Source: Longispora fulva
Lineage (GTDB): Bacteria; Actinomycetota; Actinomycetes; Mycobacteriales; Micromonosporaceae
Assembly: GCF_015751905.1 (NCBI RefSeq)
Contig: NZ_JADOUF010000001.1
Coordinates: 7,750,001-7,814,000 of the forward strand
Length of the DNA stretch: 64,000 bases
Direction: 5' to 3'
The notes beneath the pieces are model-generated. The model searched no databases and was not told the origin of the DNA. It saw only the letters and a list, made by a program, of their open reading frames with translations. This document shows positions 27,003 through 39,012 of this stretch, piece by piece (the stretch's first letter is position 1; the number at the start of each line of letters is the position of its first letter). Made by a program: the position numbers and the translations under genes.

Positions 27003-27014
27003 GGAGGCACACCG

Positions 27015-27287
27015 ATGCTGGAAGTCAACTACGCCGCCCTCGAGCACGCCCAGGGCCAGATGAAGACGCTGTCGCACCAGATCGACGAGAAGCTCGACAC
27101 CCTGCGCGCCGGCCTGCAGAAGATGCGGTGGGACGGCGCCGACCGCGAGGCCTACGACGAGCACCAGCGCGCGTGGGATGCCGCGGTCACCGACCTCAAC
27201 GGCGTGCTCGGCCAGATCGCCGCCGCGGTCGGTCTCGCCCGGGAGAACTACATCAACACCGAGGCCAGCAACTCGAAGCTGTTCTGA
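27015..27287 (+). CDS. WXG100 family protein (second of a pair)
   Basis: The 90-residue helical protein has a central WDG turn (MRWDGADREAY) and helices of the usual WXG100 length. It probably forms a heterodimer with the product of the gene just upstream. GGGAGG precedes the ATG. A hairpin follows and separates it from amtB. Confidence 0.85.
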   Translation: MLEVNYAALEHAQGQMKTLSHQIDEKLDTLRAGLQKMRWDGADREAYDEHQRAWDAAVTDLNGVLGQIAAAVGLARENYINTEASNSKLF

Positions 27288-27319
27288 CGCTGGCGTGGTC
27301 CCGGCCGTCCGTGGCCGGG

Positions 27320-27345
27320 ACCGTCGCGGTGGGTCCCGCGACGGT
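27320..27345 (+). terminator. Hairpin after the WXG100 pair
   Basis: ACCGTCGCGG-TGGGTC-CCGCGACGGT is a perfect 10-bp stem without a T-run, 32 bp after the second WXG100 stop. Confidence 0.6.
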
Positions 27346-27356
27346 TGTCCAGACCG

Positions 27357-27393
27357 GTAACACTCCGGAAACAACACGTCACCTGGTCGAAAC
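27357..27393 (+). promoter_or_regulatory. GlnR binding site upstream of amtB
   Basis: GTAAC-N6-GAAAC-N5-GTCAC-N6-GAAAC matches the actinobacterial GlnR consensus gTnAc-n6-GaAAc repeated twice, with one base less between the two halves. It lies 108 bp before the amtB ATG, upstream of a TTAGCT -10 candidate near 27430. In Streptomyces GlnR activates amtB-glnK-glnD under nitrogen limitation from such a site, and the same is expected here. Confidence 0.82.
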
Positions 27394-27501
27394 CGATCAG
27401 GCTCCGCGCGCGAAACACCCGCCCGGTTAGCTTCAGCCAGCCGGCAGCAGGGCAGTGTCGCCCCCCTTGGGCCGGACGACTGGCTACGAGAGGAGCGGCG
27501 C

Positions 27502-31425
<3,924 letters not shown>

Positions 31426-31437
31426 GCCGGCCGTTCC

Positions 31438-31475
31438 GGTGGGGCCGGTCGTCGCGCGCCGGGTCGGGCCCCACC
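31438..31475. terminator. Hairpin between glnD and the convergent gene
   Basis: GGTGGGGCC and GGCCCCACC form a 9-bp stem with a 20-nt loop between the convergent stops at 31425 and 31495. No T-run is present. Confidence 0.5.
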
Positions 31476-31494
31476 GTAACCGTCAAAGGTCTTT

Positions 31495-31935
31495 CTAGAG
31501 GGGCGTCGGGTGCAGTTGGCGGCGGAACAGCCGCATCAGGCAGAGGTTCTCCGCGATCGTCATCGACGCGTACGGCCCGTGGTGCAGCGCGCTGGTCTGC
31601 CCGGTGCGCAGCGCCTGCTCGGCGTTGGCGAGCGCGAGCCGGATCTCGGCGAGGTAGACGCCCTCCAGGAAGCAGGGCGGCTCGTCGGCGGCGATCAGAG
31701 CCGCGCCGATCTCCCACAGGGTGCGGCGGATGTTGCCGGACAGGAACAGGTTGCGGGCGGCCAGGGCCCGGGAGTAGAGCCGGACGTACAGCGTGAAGTG
31801 CGCCGGGTCGTCCAGCACGAGGGGCAGCACCCGGCCGTCGCCGAGGTCGACGTCGACGTTCTCCGGGTGCAGTCCCCGGTCGACGACCTCCTGGCAGACG
31901 TCGTGCACGTCGGTGCCCTTGATCGTGGTCCTCAT
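31495..31935 (-). CDS. Conserved hypothetical protein paired with an amidohydrolase
   Basis: I do not recognise this 146-residue protein. It is a soluble alpha/beta-type protein with a charged N-terminus (TTIKGTDVHDVCQEVVDRG) and a helical C-terminal half (LANAEQALRTGQTSALHHGPYASMTIAENLCLMRLFRR). Its ATG overlaps the amidohydrolase stop (ATGA), so the two proteins are made together in fixed ratio and may act on the same substrate. Confidence 0.7.
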   Translation of the reverse strand: MRTTIKGTDVHDVCQEVVDRGLHPENVDVDLGDGRVLPLVLDDPAHFTLYVRLYSRALAARNLFLSGNIRRTLWEIGAALIAADEPPCFLEGVYLAEIRLALANAEQALRTGQTSALHHGPYASMTIAENLCLMRLFRRQLHPTPL

Positions 31936-32801
31936 CCCCGGCCGCCCTCCGCGGAGAGACCCAGCACGCGCAGCAGGTTGCCGCCGAACAGGTCCGGCAT
32001 CCGCTCGGCCGGCACCCCGGCCATCGCCGCCATGATGCCCATCGACTGCAGGGACACGGTGCTCGACGAGTAGGGCTTGTCGGAGCCGTACATCACCCGG
32101 GACGGGTCGACCTCGCGGAGGACCTGGAAGAGGTCGTAGACCCGGACGACCGAGGTCTCGAAGTACACGTTCGGGAACGGCTTGAGCACCCGCAGCGCCC
32201 GGGGCATGTCGATGAACGACGCGTGCCCGAGGATCAGCTTCAGGTGCGGGAGCGCCGCGGCGACGGTGGCGACGTCGTGCGAGATGGCCGGCATGCCGTA
32301 GCCGGTGTGCACGAGCACCGGCAGCCCGTCGTCGGCGGCCCGCTTGTATATGCCGCGCACCAGGTCCGAGCCGATCTCGAACTCCTGGGCGCGCGGGTGC
32401 AGCTTGACGCCCCGGTGGCCCCGGGCGAGGCACAGCTCGTACTCCGCCTCCCACGGCCCGTGCGGGTTGAGCCGCATGAACGGCAGCAGCCGGTCGGCGT
32501 GCGGCGCGCACTCGGCGAAGATCCGCTCGTTGGGGACGTGGAAGTCCTCGCCCTGGTCGGGGTCGTTGAACGGGAACACCACGGCCCCGGTCACGTCGAA
32601 CTTGGCCAGGTCGGCGAGCAGTCCGTCGGCGTCGAGGGTCTTGCCGTCGGTGTCGGTGCCCAGGTGGGTGTGCGCGTCCCAGATCGGGGCGTTCTCGACG
32701 GCGGAGGCCGTGACCTGACTCAGGTACTCGTACGAGTCCATCGCCATGCCCTCCTGGGGGATGGCGCGCAGATCGAAGTACCGCTCGTACGGGATGCGCA
32801 T
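31932..32801 (-). CDS. Amidohydrolase-2 family metal-dependent hydrolase
   Basis: The 289-residue TIM-barrel protein has DAHTHLG (metal HxH), GVKLHPR, VHTGYG, LILGHAS and YGSDKP, the ordered metal and acid motifs of the PF04909 family, which includes decarboxylases and lactonases. The ATG at 32801 is chosen because TAATAAT lies 6 nt upstream. A longer frame to 32921 would run into the ffh promoter region. It is co-translated with the small hypothetical gene downstream. Confidence 0.85.
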   Translation of the reverse strand: MRIPYERYFDLRAIPQEGMAMDSYEYLSQVTASAVENAPIWDAHTHLGTDTDGKTLDADGLLADLAKFDVTGAVVFPFNDPDQGEDFHVPNERIFAECAPHADRLLPFMRLNPHGPWEAEYELCLARGHRGVKLHPRAQEFEIGSDLVRGIYKRAADDGLPVLVHTGYGMPAISHDVATVAAALPHLKLILGHASFIDMPRALRVLKPFPNVYFETSVVRVYDLFQVLREVDPSRVMYGSDKPYSSSTVSLQSMGIMAAMAGVPAERMPDLFGGNLLRVLGLSAEGGRG

Positions 32802-32807
32802 CGGAAC

Positions 32808-32814
32808 ATTATTA
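32808..32814 (-). promoter_or_regulatory. Probable -10 element of the amidohydrolase operon (leaderless)
   Basis: TAATAAT on the minus strand, with AATAAT exactly 6 nt before the ATG at 32801. It stands out as an AT-rich island in very GC-rich DNA. Confidence 0.55.
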
Positions 32815-32944
32815 GGCACGTCACAGCGGAAGTGCCGGCGGGTGGCCGGTACCAGATGCGGCTTTTGACCGCCCCGAATGTTTCTGGACCGGGCCGGTAG
32901 TCTGGAGCGACGCGGATTCAACCACCACCAAGGGATGACCTGAC

Positions 32945-34471
32945 GTGTTCGACACGCTCTCCGACCGGCTCTCTGGCATCTTCGCCCAGCTCAAGGGCAA
33001 GGGCCGCCTCAGTGACGCCGACATCGACCGCACCGCCCGGGAGATCCGGATGGCGCTGCTCGAGGCGGATGTCGCCCTGCCCGTGGTCAAGTCCTTCATC
33101 TTCCAGCTCAAGGAGCGGGCCCGGGGCGCTGAGGTGTCCAAGGCCCTCAACCCGGCCCAGCAGGTCATCAAGATCGTCCACGAGGAGCTGGTCCTGGTCC
33201 TCGGGGGCGAGGGCCGCCGGCTCCAGTTCGCCAAGCAGCCGCCGACGGTGATCATGCTGGCCGGTCTGCAGGGTGCCGGTAAGACGACCTTGGCCGGCAA
33301 GCTCGCCCTGCATCTCAAGGGCCTCGGGCACCAGCCGATGCTCGTCGCCGCCGACCTCCAGCGGCCCAACGCCGTCCAGCAGCTCCAGGTGCTCGGCGAG
33401 CGGGCCGGCGTCGAGGTCTTCGCGCCCGAGGTCGGCAGCGGCGTCGGAGACCCGGTCCAGGTGGCGAAGGACGCGATCGAGCACGCCAAACGGCACATGC
33501 GCGACATCGTCATCGTCGACACCGCCGGCCGGCTCGGCATCGACGCGGAGATGATGGCCCAGGCGGCCGCCATCCGCGACGTGACGAACCCGGACGAGGT
33601 CCTGTTCGTCATCGACGCCATGGTCGGTCAGGACGCGGTGGCCACGGCCGAGGCGTTCCGCGACGGGGTCGGCATCACCGGCGTCGTGCTGTCCAAGCTG
33701 GACGGCGACGCCCGCGGTGGCGCCGCGCTGTCGGTCCGCCAGGTCACCGGCCAGCCGATCATGTTCGCGTCCACCGGCGAGAAGCTGGAGGACTTCGACG
33801 TCTTCCACCCGGACCGGATGGCGTCGCGGATCCTCGGCATGGGCGACATGCTCTCGCTGATCGAGCAGACCGAGAAGCTCTTCGACGAGGAGCAGAAGGA
33901 GAAGATGACCGCCAAGCTCATGGGCGGTCAGGACTTCACCCTCGAGGACTTCCTCGACCAGCTGCTCGCGGTGCGCCGGATGGGCCCGATCTCCAACCTC
34001 CTGGCGATGATGCCGGGGATGAACCAGATGAAGGACCAGATCGCCGAGGTCGACGACAAGCACCTCGACAAGGTCACCGCCATCATCCGGTCGATGACCC
34101 CGGGCGAGCGGACCGACCCGAAGCTCCTGAACGCCTCGCGCCGCACCCGGATCGCGAACGGCTCCGGCACGTCCGTCACCGACATCAACCAGCTGATCAC
34201 CCGGTTCACCGAGGCGCAGAAGATGATGCGCCAGATGGGCGGCATGATGGGCCTGCCCGGCCGGGGAGGCAAGTCCAGCTTCACGAAGTCGCAGAAGAAC
34301 AAGCGCAAGGACTCGAAGAAGAAGGGCGGCGGCGCGTCCGGCGCCCGGGCCCGCGGCGGGATGCCGACGCTGCCCCCGGGCATGCCCCCGATGCCGCCGG
34401 CCGGTGGCCTGCCCGACCAGGGCTTCAAGCTGCCGAAGATCGACTTCAACAAGTTCAAGAAAGATCAATAA
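32945..34471 (+). CDS. ffh: Signal recognition particle protein Ffh
   Basis: Ffh binds signal peptides and 4.5S RNA and delivers ribosomes to FtsY. The 508-residue protein has the N domain, the G domain (GLQGAGKTTLAGK at about residue 108, DTAGRLG, SKLDGDARGG), and a Met-rich M domain (MMPGMNQMKDQI, MMRQMGGMMG) with a basic, Gly/Pro-rich tail. The GTG start is preceded by an AAGGGATGACC region. No 4.5S RNA gene was recognised in the window. Confidence 0.97.
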   Translation: MFDTLSDRLSGIFAQLKGKGRLSDADIDRTAREIRMALLEADVALPVVKSFIFQLKERARGAEVSKALNPAQQVIKIVHEELVLVLGGEGRRLQFAKQPPTVIMLAGLQGAGKTTLAGKLALHLKGLGHQPMLVAADLQRPNAVQQLQVLGERAGVEVFAPEVGSGVGDPVQVAKDAIEHAKRHMRDIVIVDTAGRLGIDAEMMAQAAAIRDVTNPDEVLFVIDAMVGQDAVATAEAFRDGVGITGVVLSKLDGDARGGAALSVRQVTGQPIMFASTGEKLEDFDVFHPDRMASRILGMGDMLSLIEQTEKLFDEEQKEKMTAKLMGGQDFTLEDFLDQLLAVRRMGPISNLLAMMPGMNQMKDQIAEVDDKHLDKVTAIIRSMTPGERTDPKLLNASRRTRIANGSGTSVTDINQLITRFTEAQKMMRQMGGMMGLPGRGGKSSFTKSQKNKRKDSKKKGGGASGARARGGMPTLPPGMPPMPPAGGLPDQGFKLPKIDFNKFKKDQ

Positions 34472-34488
34472 CGCTTTTTTCGTACGGT

Positions 34489-34525
34489 GAGAAGGTCCCC
34501 GCCGCGCGCCGGCCGGGGCCTTCTC
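34489..34525 (+). terminator. Hairpin after ffh
   Basis: GAGAAGG-T-CCCCG pairs with CGGGGCCTTCTC (12 bp with one bulged T) 17 bp after the ffh stop. There is no downstream T-run. Confidence 0.6.
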
Positions 34526-34539
34526 CCGTTCGTGGCCGC

Positions 34540-34545
34540 TAGATT
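34540..34545 (+). promoter_or_regulatory. Probable -10 element of the second amidohydrolase (leaderless)
   Basis: TAGATT, then GGGGCC, then the ATG at 34552. The same hexamer serves ddl. Confidence 0.5.
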
Positions 34546-34551
34546 GGGGCC

Positions 34552-35631
34552 ATGGCGCTTCATGTGCGTGGTGTCGTCCTGCCCGACGACGAGGTCCGCG
34601 ACCTGTGGCTGGTCGGCGACCGGGTCACCTTCGAGCGGGTCCCCGACGCGACGACGGTGGTCGACGGCGGTTTCATCCTGCCCGGCCTGGTCGACGCGCA
34701 CTGCCACCCGGGCATCCGCCCCGGTGGCGGCCCGGTCGGCTCCCTCGAAGAGGCGCGCGGCCTCGCCGCGATCGACCGCGACGCCGGGGTGCTGGCGATC
34801 CGGGACGCGGGCTCGCCGTTCCCGTACGCCGAGCTGGACGACGCCGAGGACATGCCCCGCCTGGCCCGTGCCGGCCAGCACCTGGCCCCCGTCAAGCGCT
34901 ACCTGCGGGGCGTCGGCGAGGAGCACGAGGCCGACACCCTGCTGGCCGGGGTGCGCAAGCAGGCGGCGGCCGGCAACGGCTGGGTGAAGATCGTCGGGGA
35001 CTGGATCCTCCGCGAGACCGGCGACCTGGCCCCCTCCTGGGACGCGGACGTGATGCGGGCGGCCGTCGCCGAGGCGCACGCGGCCGGGGCCCGGGTCGCG
35101 GTGCACACCTTCGACGAGAAGGCCGTGGAGATCCTGGTGGACGCCGGGGTGGACTCGGTGGAGCACGGCACCGGGCTGTCCCTGGACCTGATCGCGAAGA
35201 TGGCGGCCCGGGGTACCACCCTGACCCCCACCATGATCAACATTGAGACGTTCGAGGGGATCGCCCGCCAGGCCGACGGCAAGTTCCCGGTGTACGCCGC
35301 GCACATGCGCCGCCTCCAGCGCGACTTCCCCTCGGTGGTCGCCTCGGCGTACGAGGCCGGCGTCCAGATCTTCATCGGCACCGACGCCGGCGGCGGGATC
35401 AGCCACGGGCTGGCCGCCGAGGAGATGCTGCTCCTGCACGAACGCGCGGGGATGAGCGCCGTCGACGTGCTCGCGGCCGCGTCGTGGAAGGCGCGCGAGT
35501 GGCTGGGCTTCCCCGGCCTGGTGGAGGGCGGCCTGGCCGACCTGGTGGTGTACCCGACCGACCCCCGCCGCGACCTGTCCACGGTCCGCGAGCCGCGACG
35601 CATCATTCTGCGGGGCAGGGTCCTCCTGTAG
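34552..35631 (+). CDS. Amidohydrolase family protein (imidazolonepropionase/prolidase-like)
   Basis: The 359-residue enzyme has GFILPGLVDAHCHPG (metal HxH near residue 50), a KIVGDW segment with the probable metal-bridging Lys, VAVHTFDEKAVEILVDAGVDSVEHG (further metal His) and FIGTDAGGG (catalytic Asp). These are PF01979 features, and the C-terminus LADLVVYPTDPRRD is typical. The substrate is unknown. It commonly follows ffh in actinobacteria. Confidence 0.88.
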   Translation: MALHVRGVVLPDDEVRDLWLVGDRVTFERVPDATTVVDGGFILPGLVDAHCHPGIRPGGGPVGSLEEARGLAAIDRDAGVLAIRDAGSPFPYAELDDAEDMPRLARAGQHLAPVKRYLRGVGEEHEADTLLAGVRKQAAAGNGWVKIVGDWILRETGDLAPSWDADVMRAAVAEAHAAGARVAVHTFDEKAVEILVDAGVDSVEHGTGLSLDLIAKMAARGTTLTPTMINIETFEGIARQADGKFPVYAAHMRRLQRDFPSVVASAYEAGVQIFIGTDAGGGISHGLAAEEMLLLHERAGMSAVDVLAAASWKAREWLGFPGLVEGGLADLVVYPTDPRRDLSTVREPRRIILRGRVLL

Positions 35632-35726
35632 CGGCGGCGCTCCGCACCGCCGCCACAGCGCCCCCTTCCGGGCCGCTCAGCCACACGGTGCGACCCTCGG
35701 CCCGACGGGGCGGCTCAGCCCGAAGC

Positions 35727-35799
35727 GGCCGTCATCGGGCCCGGCCCGATGACGGCCCCGAACGCGTCCGGGGAGGGCGCCGTCACCGGCGCCCTCCCC
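35727..35799. terminator. Two tandem strong hairpins between convergent genes
   Basis: Stem 1 is 14 bp, 35727-35740 with 35744-35757, loop CCG. Stem 2 is 13 bp, 35770-35782 with 35787-35799, loop TCAC. Both are perfect and GC-rich. They occupy most of the 233-bp gap between the amidohydrolase and the leftward LPXTG gene and probably end transcription from both sides. Confidence 0.75.
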
Positions 35800-35864
35800 G
35801 AATCTCCGACCTCACCAGCGAGGCAGGGACCCCCAACCGCCCCCGCCCCGCCGGCGAATCCGAC

Positions 35865-36623
35865 CTACGCCGCCTTGCGTGCCTTCGTCAGCCGCCGCAA
35901 CGCGAACCCGGTGACCAGCAGGAACCCGGCCACCCCCAGCAGCGTCGGCACCAACGGGCCTCCACCGGTCACCGGCAGCTCCGGCGTGGTCGGCGGCGTG
36001 GACACCGGCGCGCTCGGCGAGGCGGTCACGCTCGGCGAAGGAGACGGCGAGGGCGACGGGGAGGATGACGGGGACGGCGACGGAGAGTGCGTCATCTTCA
36101 CCTTGCCCCACCCCTTCAGGGTCGCCGTCCGGATGTGCTCGGCCGGCGACTGGTCGGTGACCGTGAGTGTCCCCGTGCGCGGTCCGCCGGCGGTGGGCTT
36201 GAACGCGACCTTGACGGTGCAGCTACCGGCCGGGCCGGGCACCGACATCCCGGTGCACATGTCGTCGCTCATCAGGAAGTCACCGGCGTTGGTCCCGCCG
36301 ATCGTCACCGCGGTGATGTTGTACGGGGCGTTGCCGGTGTTGGTGACCGTGAACGTCTGGGTGGCGCTGGTCGTGCCGATGGCCTGGCCGCCGAAGTCCT
36401 TGCTGGTCGGGTTGAGCGCGACGATCGGCGCGGCCCTGACCCCGGGCGCGGCGAGCTCGATCGGGGCGGCGGCCACGGGCGCGGCCGCCTGGGGCGCGGA
36501 CTCGACGGGTGCCTCGGCCTGGGCGGTGCCGGTCGTGACCGCGAACGCGACCAGGGCCGCGAGCAGTCCGACGGTGCCGGCCACTGTGGCGGGGGTGGAA
36601 AGGATGGACGTGCGTGTCCTCAT
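35865..36623 (-). CDS. LPXTG-anchored surface protein with an ASH/choice-of-anchor domain
   Basis: The 252-residue protein has a signal peptide (VGLLAALVAFAVTTGTAQA), an Ala/Pro linker, and one Ig-like domain of the choice-of-anchor D/ASH type (FGGQAIGTTSATQTFTVTNTG, then CTVKVAFKPTAGG). A (Ser-Pro)n spacer and an LPVTG sorting signal with hydrophobic helix and basic tail follow. The Ser-Pro repeat spans the cell wall. AGGAG precedes the ATG. It shares the anchor form with the protein at 8575. Confidence 0.85.
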   Translation of the reverse strand: MRTRTSILSTPATVAGTVGLLAALVAFAVTTGTAQAEAPVESAPQAAAPVAAAPIELAAPGVRAAPIVALNPTSKDFGGQAIGTTSATQTFTVTNTGNAPYNITAVTIGGTNAGDFLMSDDMCTGMSVPGPAGSCTVKVAFKPTAGGPRTGTLTVTDQSPAEHIRTATLKGWGKVKMTHSPSPSPSSSPSPSPSPSPSVTASPSAPVSTPPTTPELPVTGGGPLVPTLLGVAGFLLVTGFALRRLTKARKAA

Positions 36624-36788
36624 TGTTCTCCTCGGAGCATGTGTGCGGGGCTGCGCGAGGTATGCAACTTCCCGTACCGAATTGGGTGCCTCTCGGGCCC
36701 GAGTGTACGGATCATTCTCCGCTTAGTACCCTTTATCGGTTATAAGTAGTTGAAAAAGGGCCGGCGGGCGGCGTTCCGGGCCCGCGAC

Positions 36789-36794
36789 TAGGAT
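36789..36794 (+). promoter_or_regulatory. Probable -10 element of proS (leaderless)
   Basis: TAGGAT followed by 8 nt and the ATG at 36803. No ribosome binding site is visible. Confidence 0.5.
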
Positions 36795-36802
36795 CGGTGC
36801 CC

Positions 36803-38209
36803 ATGGCGCGTGTGCTCACTCCCCGGGCGGAAGACTTTCCCCGCTGGTACCAGGATCTGATCTCCAAGGCCGAGATGGCCGACAACGGGCCGGTGCGCGG
36901 GACGATGGTGATCCGCCCGACCGGTTACGCGATCTGGGAGCGGATGGTCTCCGACCTCGACGCCCGGATCAAGGCGACCGGCGCGGAGAACGCGTACTTC
37001 CCGCTGTTCATCCCCGAGAGCTACCTCAAGCGTGAGGCCGAGCACGTCGAGGGCTTCAGCCCCGAGCTGGCCGTCGTCACGCACGGTGGCGGCAAGAAGC
37101 TCGAGGAGCCGGTCGTGGTCCGGCCGACGTCCGAGACGGTCATCGGCGAGTTCATGGCCAAGTGGACCCAGTCCTACCGGGACCTGCCGCTGCTGCTCAA
37201 CCAGTGGGCGAACGTGGTCCGTTGGGAGATGCGCCCCCGGGTGTTCCTCCGCACCAGCGAGTTCCTCTGGCAGGAGGGTCACACCGCGCACGCCGACGAG
37301 CAGGACGCCCGCGACTACGCGCGCCGGATCCTGCACGAGGTGTACGAGGACTTCATGGTCAACGTGCTCGCCATCCCGGTGACCGTGGGCCGCAAGACGA
37401 ACCGGGAGCGGTTCGCTGGCGCGACCAGCACGTACACCCTGGAAGCCCAGACCGGGGACGGCAAGGCGCTGCAGATGGGCACGAGCCACGAGCTCGGCCA
37501 GAACTTCGCCAAGGCGTTCGACATCTCCTTCTCCGCGAAGGAGGGCGGCCAGCAGTTCGCGTGGACGACCTCGTGGGGCGTGTCCACCCGGATGGTCGGC
37601 GGCCTGATCATGGTGCACGGCGACGACAACGGGCTGCGGGTGCCGCCGAAGCTGGCCCCGATCCAGGCGTACGTCATGGTGGTCAAGGACGGCGACGGCG
37701 TGGCCGAGGCCACCGACCGGGTGCTCGCCGAGCTGCGCGCCGCCGGGGTCCGGGTGCAGGTCAACGACCGGACCGACACCCCGTTCGGCCGGCGCGCCGT
37801 GGACGCGGAGCTCAAGGGCTACCCGATCCGGATCGAGATCGGCCCGCGCGACATCGCCGAGGGCAACGTGACCATCGCCCGGCGCACCGACGGCTCGAAG
37901 ACCCCGGTGTCCGTGGACGGCGTGACCAAGGCCGTGCTCGACGCGCTCGAGGCCGACCAGAAGGCGCTCTACGACCAGGCCGTCGTGGCCCGCGCGGCGA
38001 AGACCACCGACGCGGCGACCCTGGACGAGGCGATCGAGGTCGCCGGTTCCGGGTTCGCCCGGATCGCGTGGGACAAGGTCGGCGTGGACGGCGAGGCGAA
38101 GGCCAACCAGTCGGCGGTCAGCGTGCGGTGCCTGGTCCGCGAGGACGGCGGCGTCCCGCTCAGCCAGGACGAGCCCGGCTTGATTGCGTATCTGGCGCGC
38201 TCCTACTAG
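36803..38209 (+). CDS. proS: Prolyl-tRNA synthetase, short (archaeal/eukaryotic-like) type
   Basis: ProS charges tRNA-Pro. This 468-residue form starts ARVLTPRAEDFPRWYQDLIS and has class II motifs GTMVIRPTGYAIWE, RWEMRPR-x-FLRTSEFLWQEGH (motif 2) and WGVSTRMVGGLIM (motif 3). It lacks the editing insertion of the usual long bacterial ProS and ends with the YLARSY-type C-terminus of the archaeal-like class. Whether a second, long ProS exists elsewhere in the genome cannot be told from this window. Confidence 0.95.
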   Translation: MARVLTPRAEDFPRWYQDLISKAEMADNGPVRGTMVIRPTGYAIWERMVSDLDARIKATGAENAYFPLFIPESYLKREAEHVEGFSPELAVVTHGGGKKLEEPVVVRPTSETVIGEFMAKWTQSYRDLPLLLNQWANVVRWEMRPRVFLRTSEFLWQEGHTAHADEQDARDYARRILHEVYEDFMVNVLAIPVTVGRKTNRERFAGATSTYTLEAQTGDGKALQMGTSHELGQNFAKAFDISFSAKEGGQQFAWTTSWGVSTRMVGGLIMVHGDDNGLRVPPKLAPIQAYVMVVKDGDGVAEATDRVLAELRAAGVRVQVNDRTDTPFGRRAVDAELKGYPIRIEIGPRDIAEGNVTIARRTDGSKTPVSVDGVTKAVLDALEADQKALYDQAVVARAAKTTDAATLDEAIEVAGSGFARIAWDKVGVDGEAKANQSAVSVRCLVREDGGVPLSQDEPGLIAYLARSY

Positions 38210-38323
38210 TGGGTGGGGCCCAGCCTTACTGGGCAAACCAGCCACGACGGGGTGGTCGCACGCCGGTGACACCCCACCGTAACAAATGATGATCTTGATC
38301 TGGCTTTTGATCTGACGTCTTGG

Positions 38324-38419
38324 CCCGCTGAGGGCGTCGAGGCGGAGGCGCGGAGGTTCCGGCATACCGGTGTTGTATGCCGGGTTCTCCGCAACGCGCG
38401 CATCGTCGTCCTCAGCGGG
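38324..38419. repeat. 96-bp nested palindromic element
   Basis: Outer arms CCCGCTGAGG (38324-38333) and CCTCAGCGGG (38410-38419) are perfect inverted repeats. Inside them a second stem pairs CCGGCATAC (38359-38367) with GTATGCCGG (38375-38383), extended by GCGGAG/CTCCGC across a 3-nt internal loop. It lies in the 244-bp gap between proS and the DUF402 gene. It could be a REP/MITE-like repeat or a structured transcript end. Confidence 0.6.
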
Positions 38420-38441
38420 TCCCACCACTAGCCCTTCTGGT

Positions 38442-38447
38442 TATGGT
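38442..38447 (+). promoter_or_regulatory. Probable -10 element of the DUF402 gene (leaderless)
   Basis: TATGGT lies 6 nt before the ATG at 38454. Confidence 0.5.
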
Positions 38448-38453
38448 GGTCCG

Positions 38454-38996
38454 ATGCCCACGGAGATCAACCTGTACTTCGGCAGCGCCCTCTGCCAGAT
38501 CCTGCCCGTCCGCCCGGTGCTCGACGACGAACGCGGCCCACTGGTCGCCCTCGCCGGAGGCACCCCGGTGAAGCGGACCCGCACGGAGCGCTCGCTGCGG
38601 GACATCCCCCGCGACGAGTGGCCCGAGGGCGGCTTCCCGTTGGAGGACGACGTCTGGTTCGGCAACGGCGTGCTGATCTTCCAGCCGCACGGCGCGAACC
38701 ACGCGGTGTGGTGGTTCTTCGAGGCGGACGGCGCGTTCGCCGGCTGGTACGTCAACCTGGAGACCCGCAGCCCCGACGGCTCGCAGGTCGTGGACCAGGA
38801 GCTCGACATCTGGGTGGAGCCGGACCGCACCTGGTCGTGGAAGGACGAGGAGTCCTTCGCAGCGAAGACGGGCGACCCCCGGTTCTGGTCGGCTGAGGAG
38901 GCCGCCGAGATCCGGGCGGAAGGGAACCGGGTCGTGAAACTGATCGAGGCGGGCGAGTTCCCGTTCGACGGAACGTGGACCGACCTCCGTCCTTAG
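38454..38996 (+). CDS. DUF402 domain protein (possible nucleoside-phosphate hydrolase)
   Basis: The 180-residue protein shows the DUF402/FomD-like barrel: WWFFEADGAFAGWYVNLE, VVDQELDIWVEPDRTWSWKDEESF, then a helical tail with RAEGNRVVKLIEAGEFPFDG. Characterised relatives hydrolyse nucleoside di- or triphosphates or intermediates such as cytidylyl phosphonates using a metal-binding Asp/Glu set, which is visible here. The substrate is not known. It is a single gene with its own leaderless promoter. Confidence 0.8.
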   Translation: MPTEINLYFGSALCQILPVRPVLDDERGPLVALAGGTPVKRTRTERSLRDIPRDEWPEGGFPLEDDVWFGNGVLIFQPHGANHAVWWFFEADGAFAGWYVNLETRSPDGSQVVDQELDIWVEPDRTWSWKDEESFAAKTGDPRFWSAEEAAEIRAEGNRVVKLIEAGEFPFDGTWTDLRP

Positions 38997-38998
38997 AG

Positions 38999-39004
38999 TA
39001 CTTT
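38999..39004 (+). promoter_or_regulatory. Probable -10 element of the BNR protein gene (leaderless)
   Basis: TACTTT lies 8 nt before the ATG at 39013 and directly follows the previous stop. Confidence 0.4.
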
Positions 39005-39012
39005 CCGATTGC

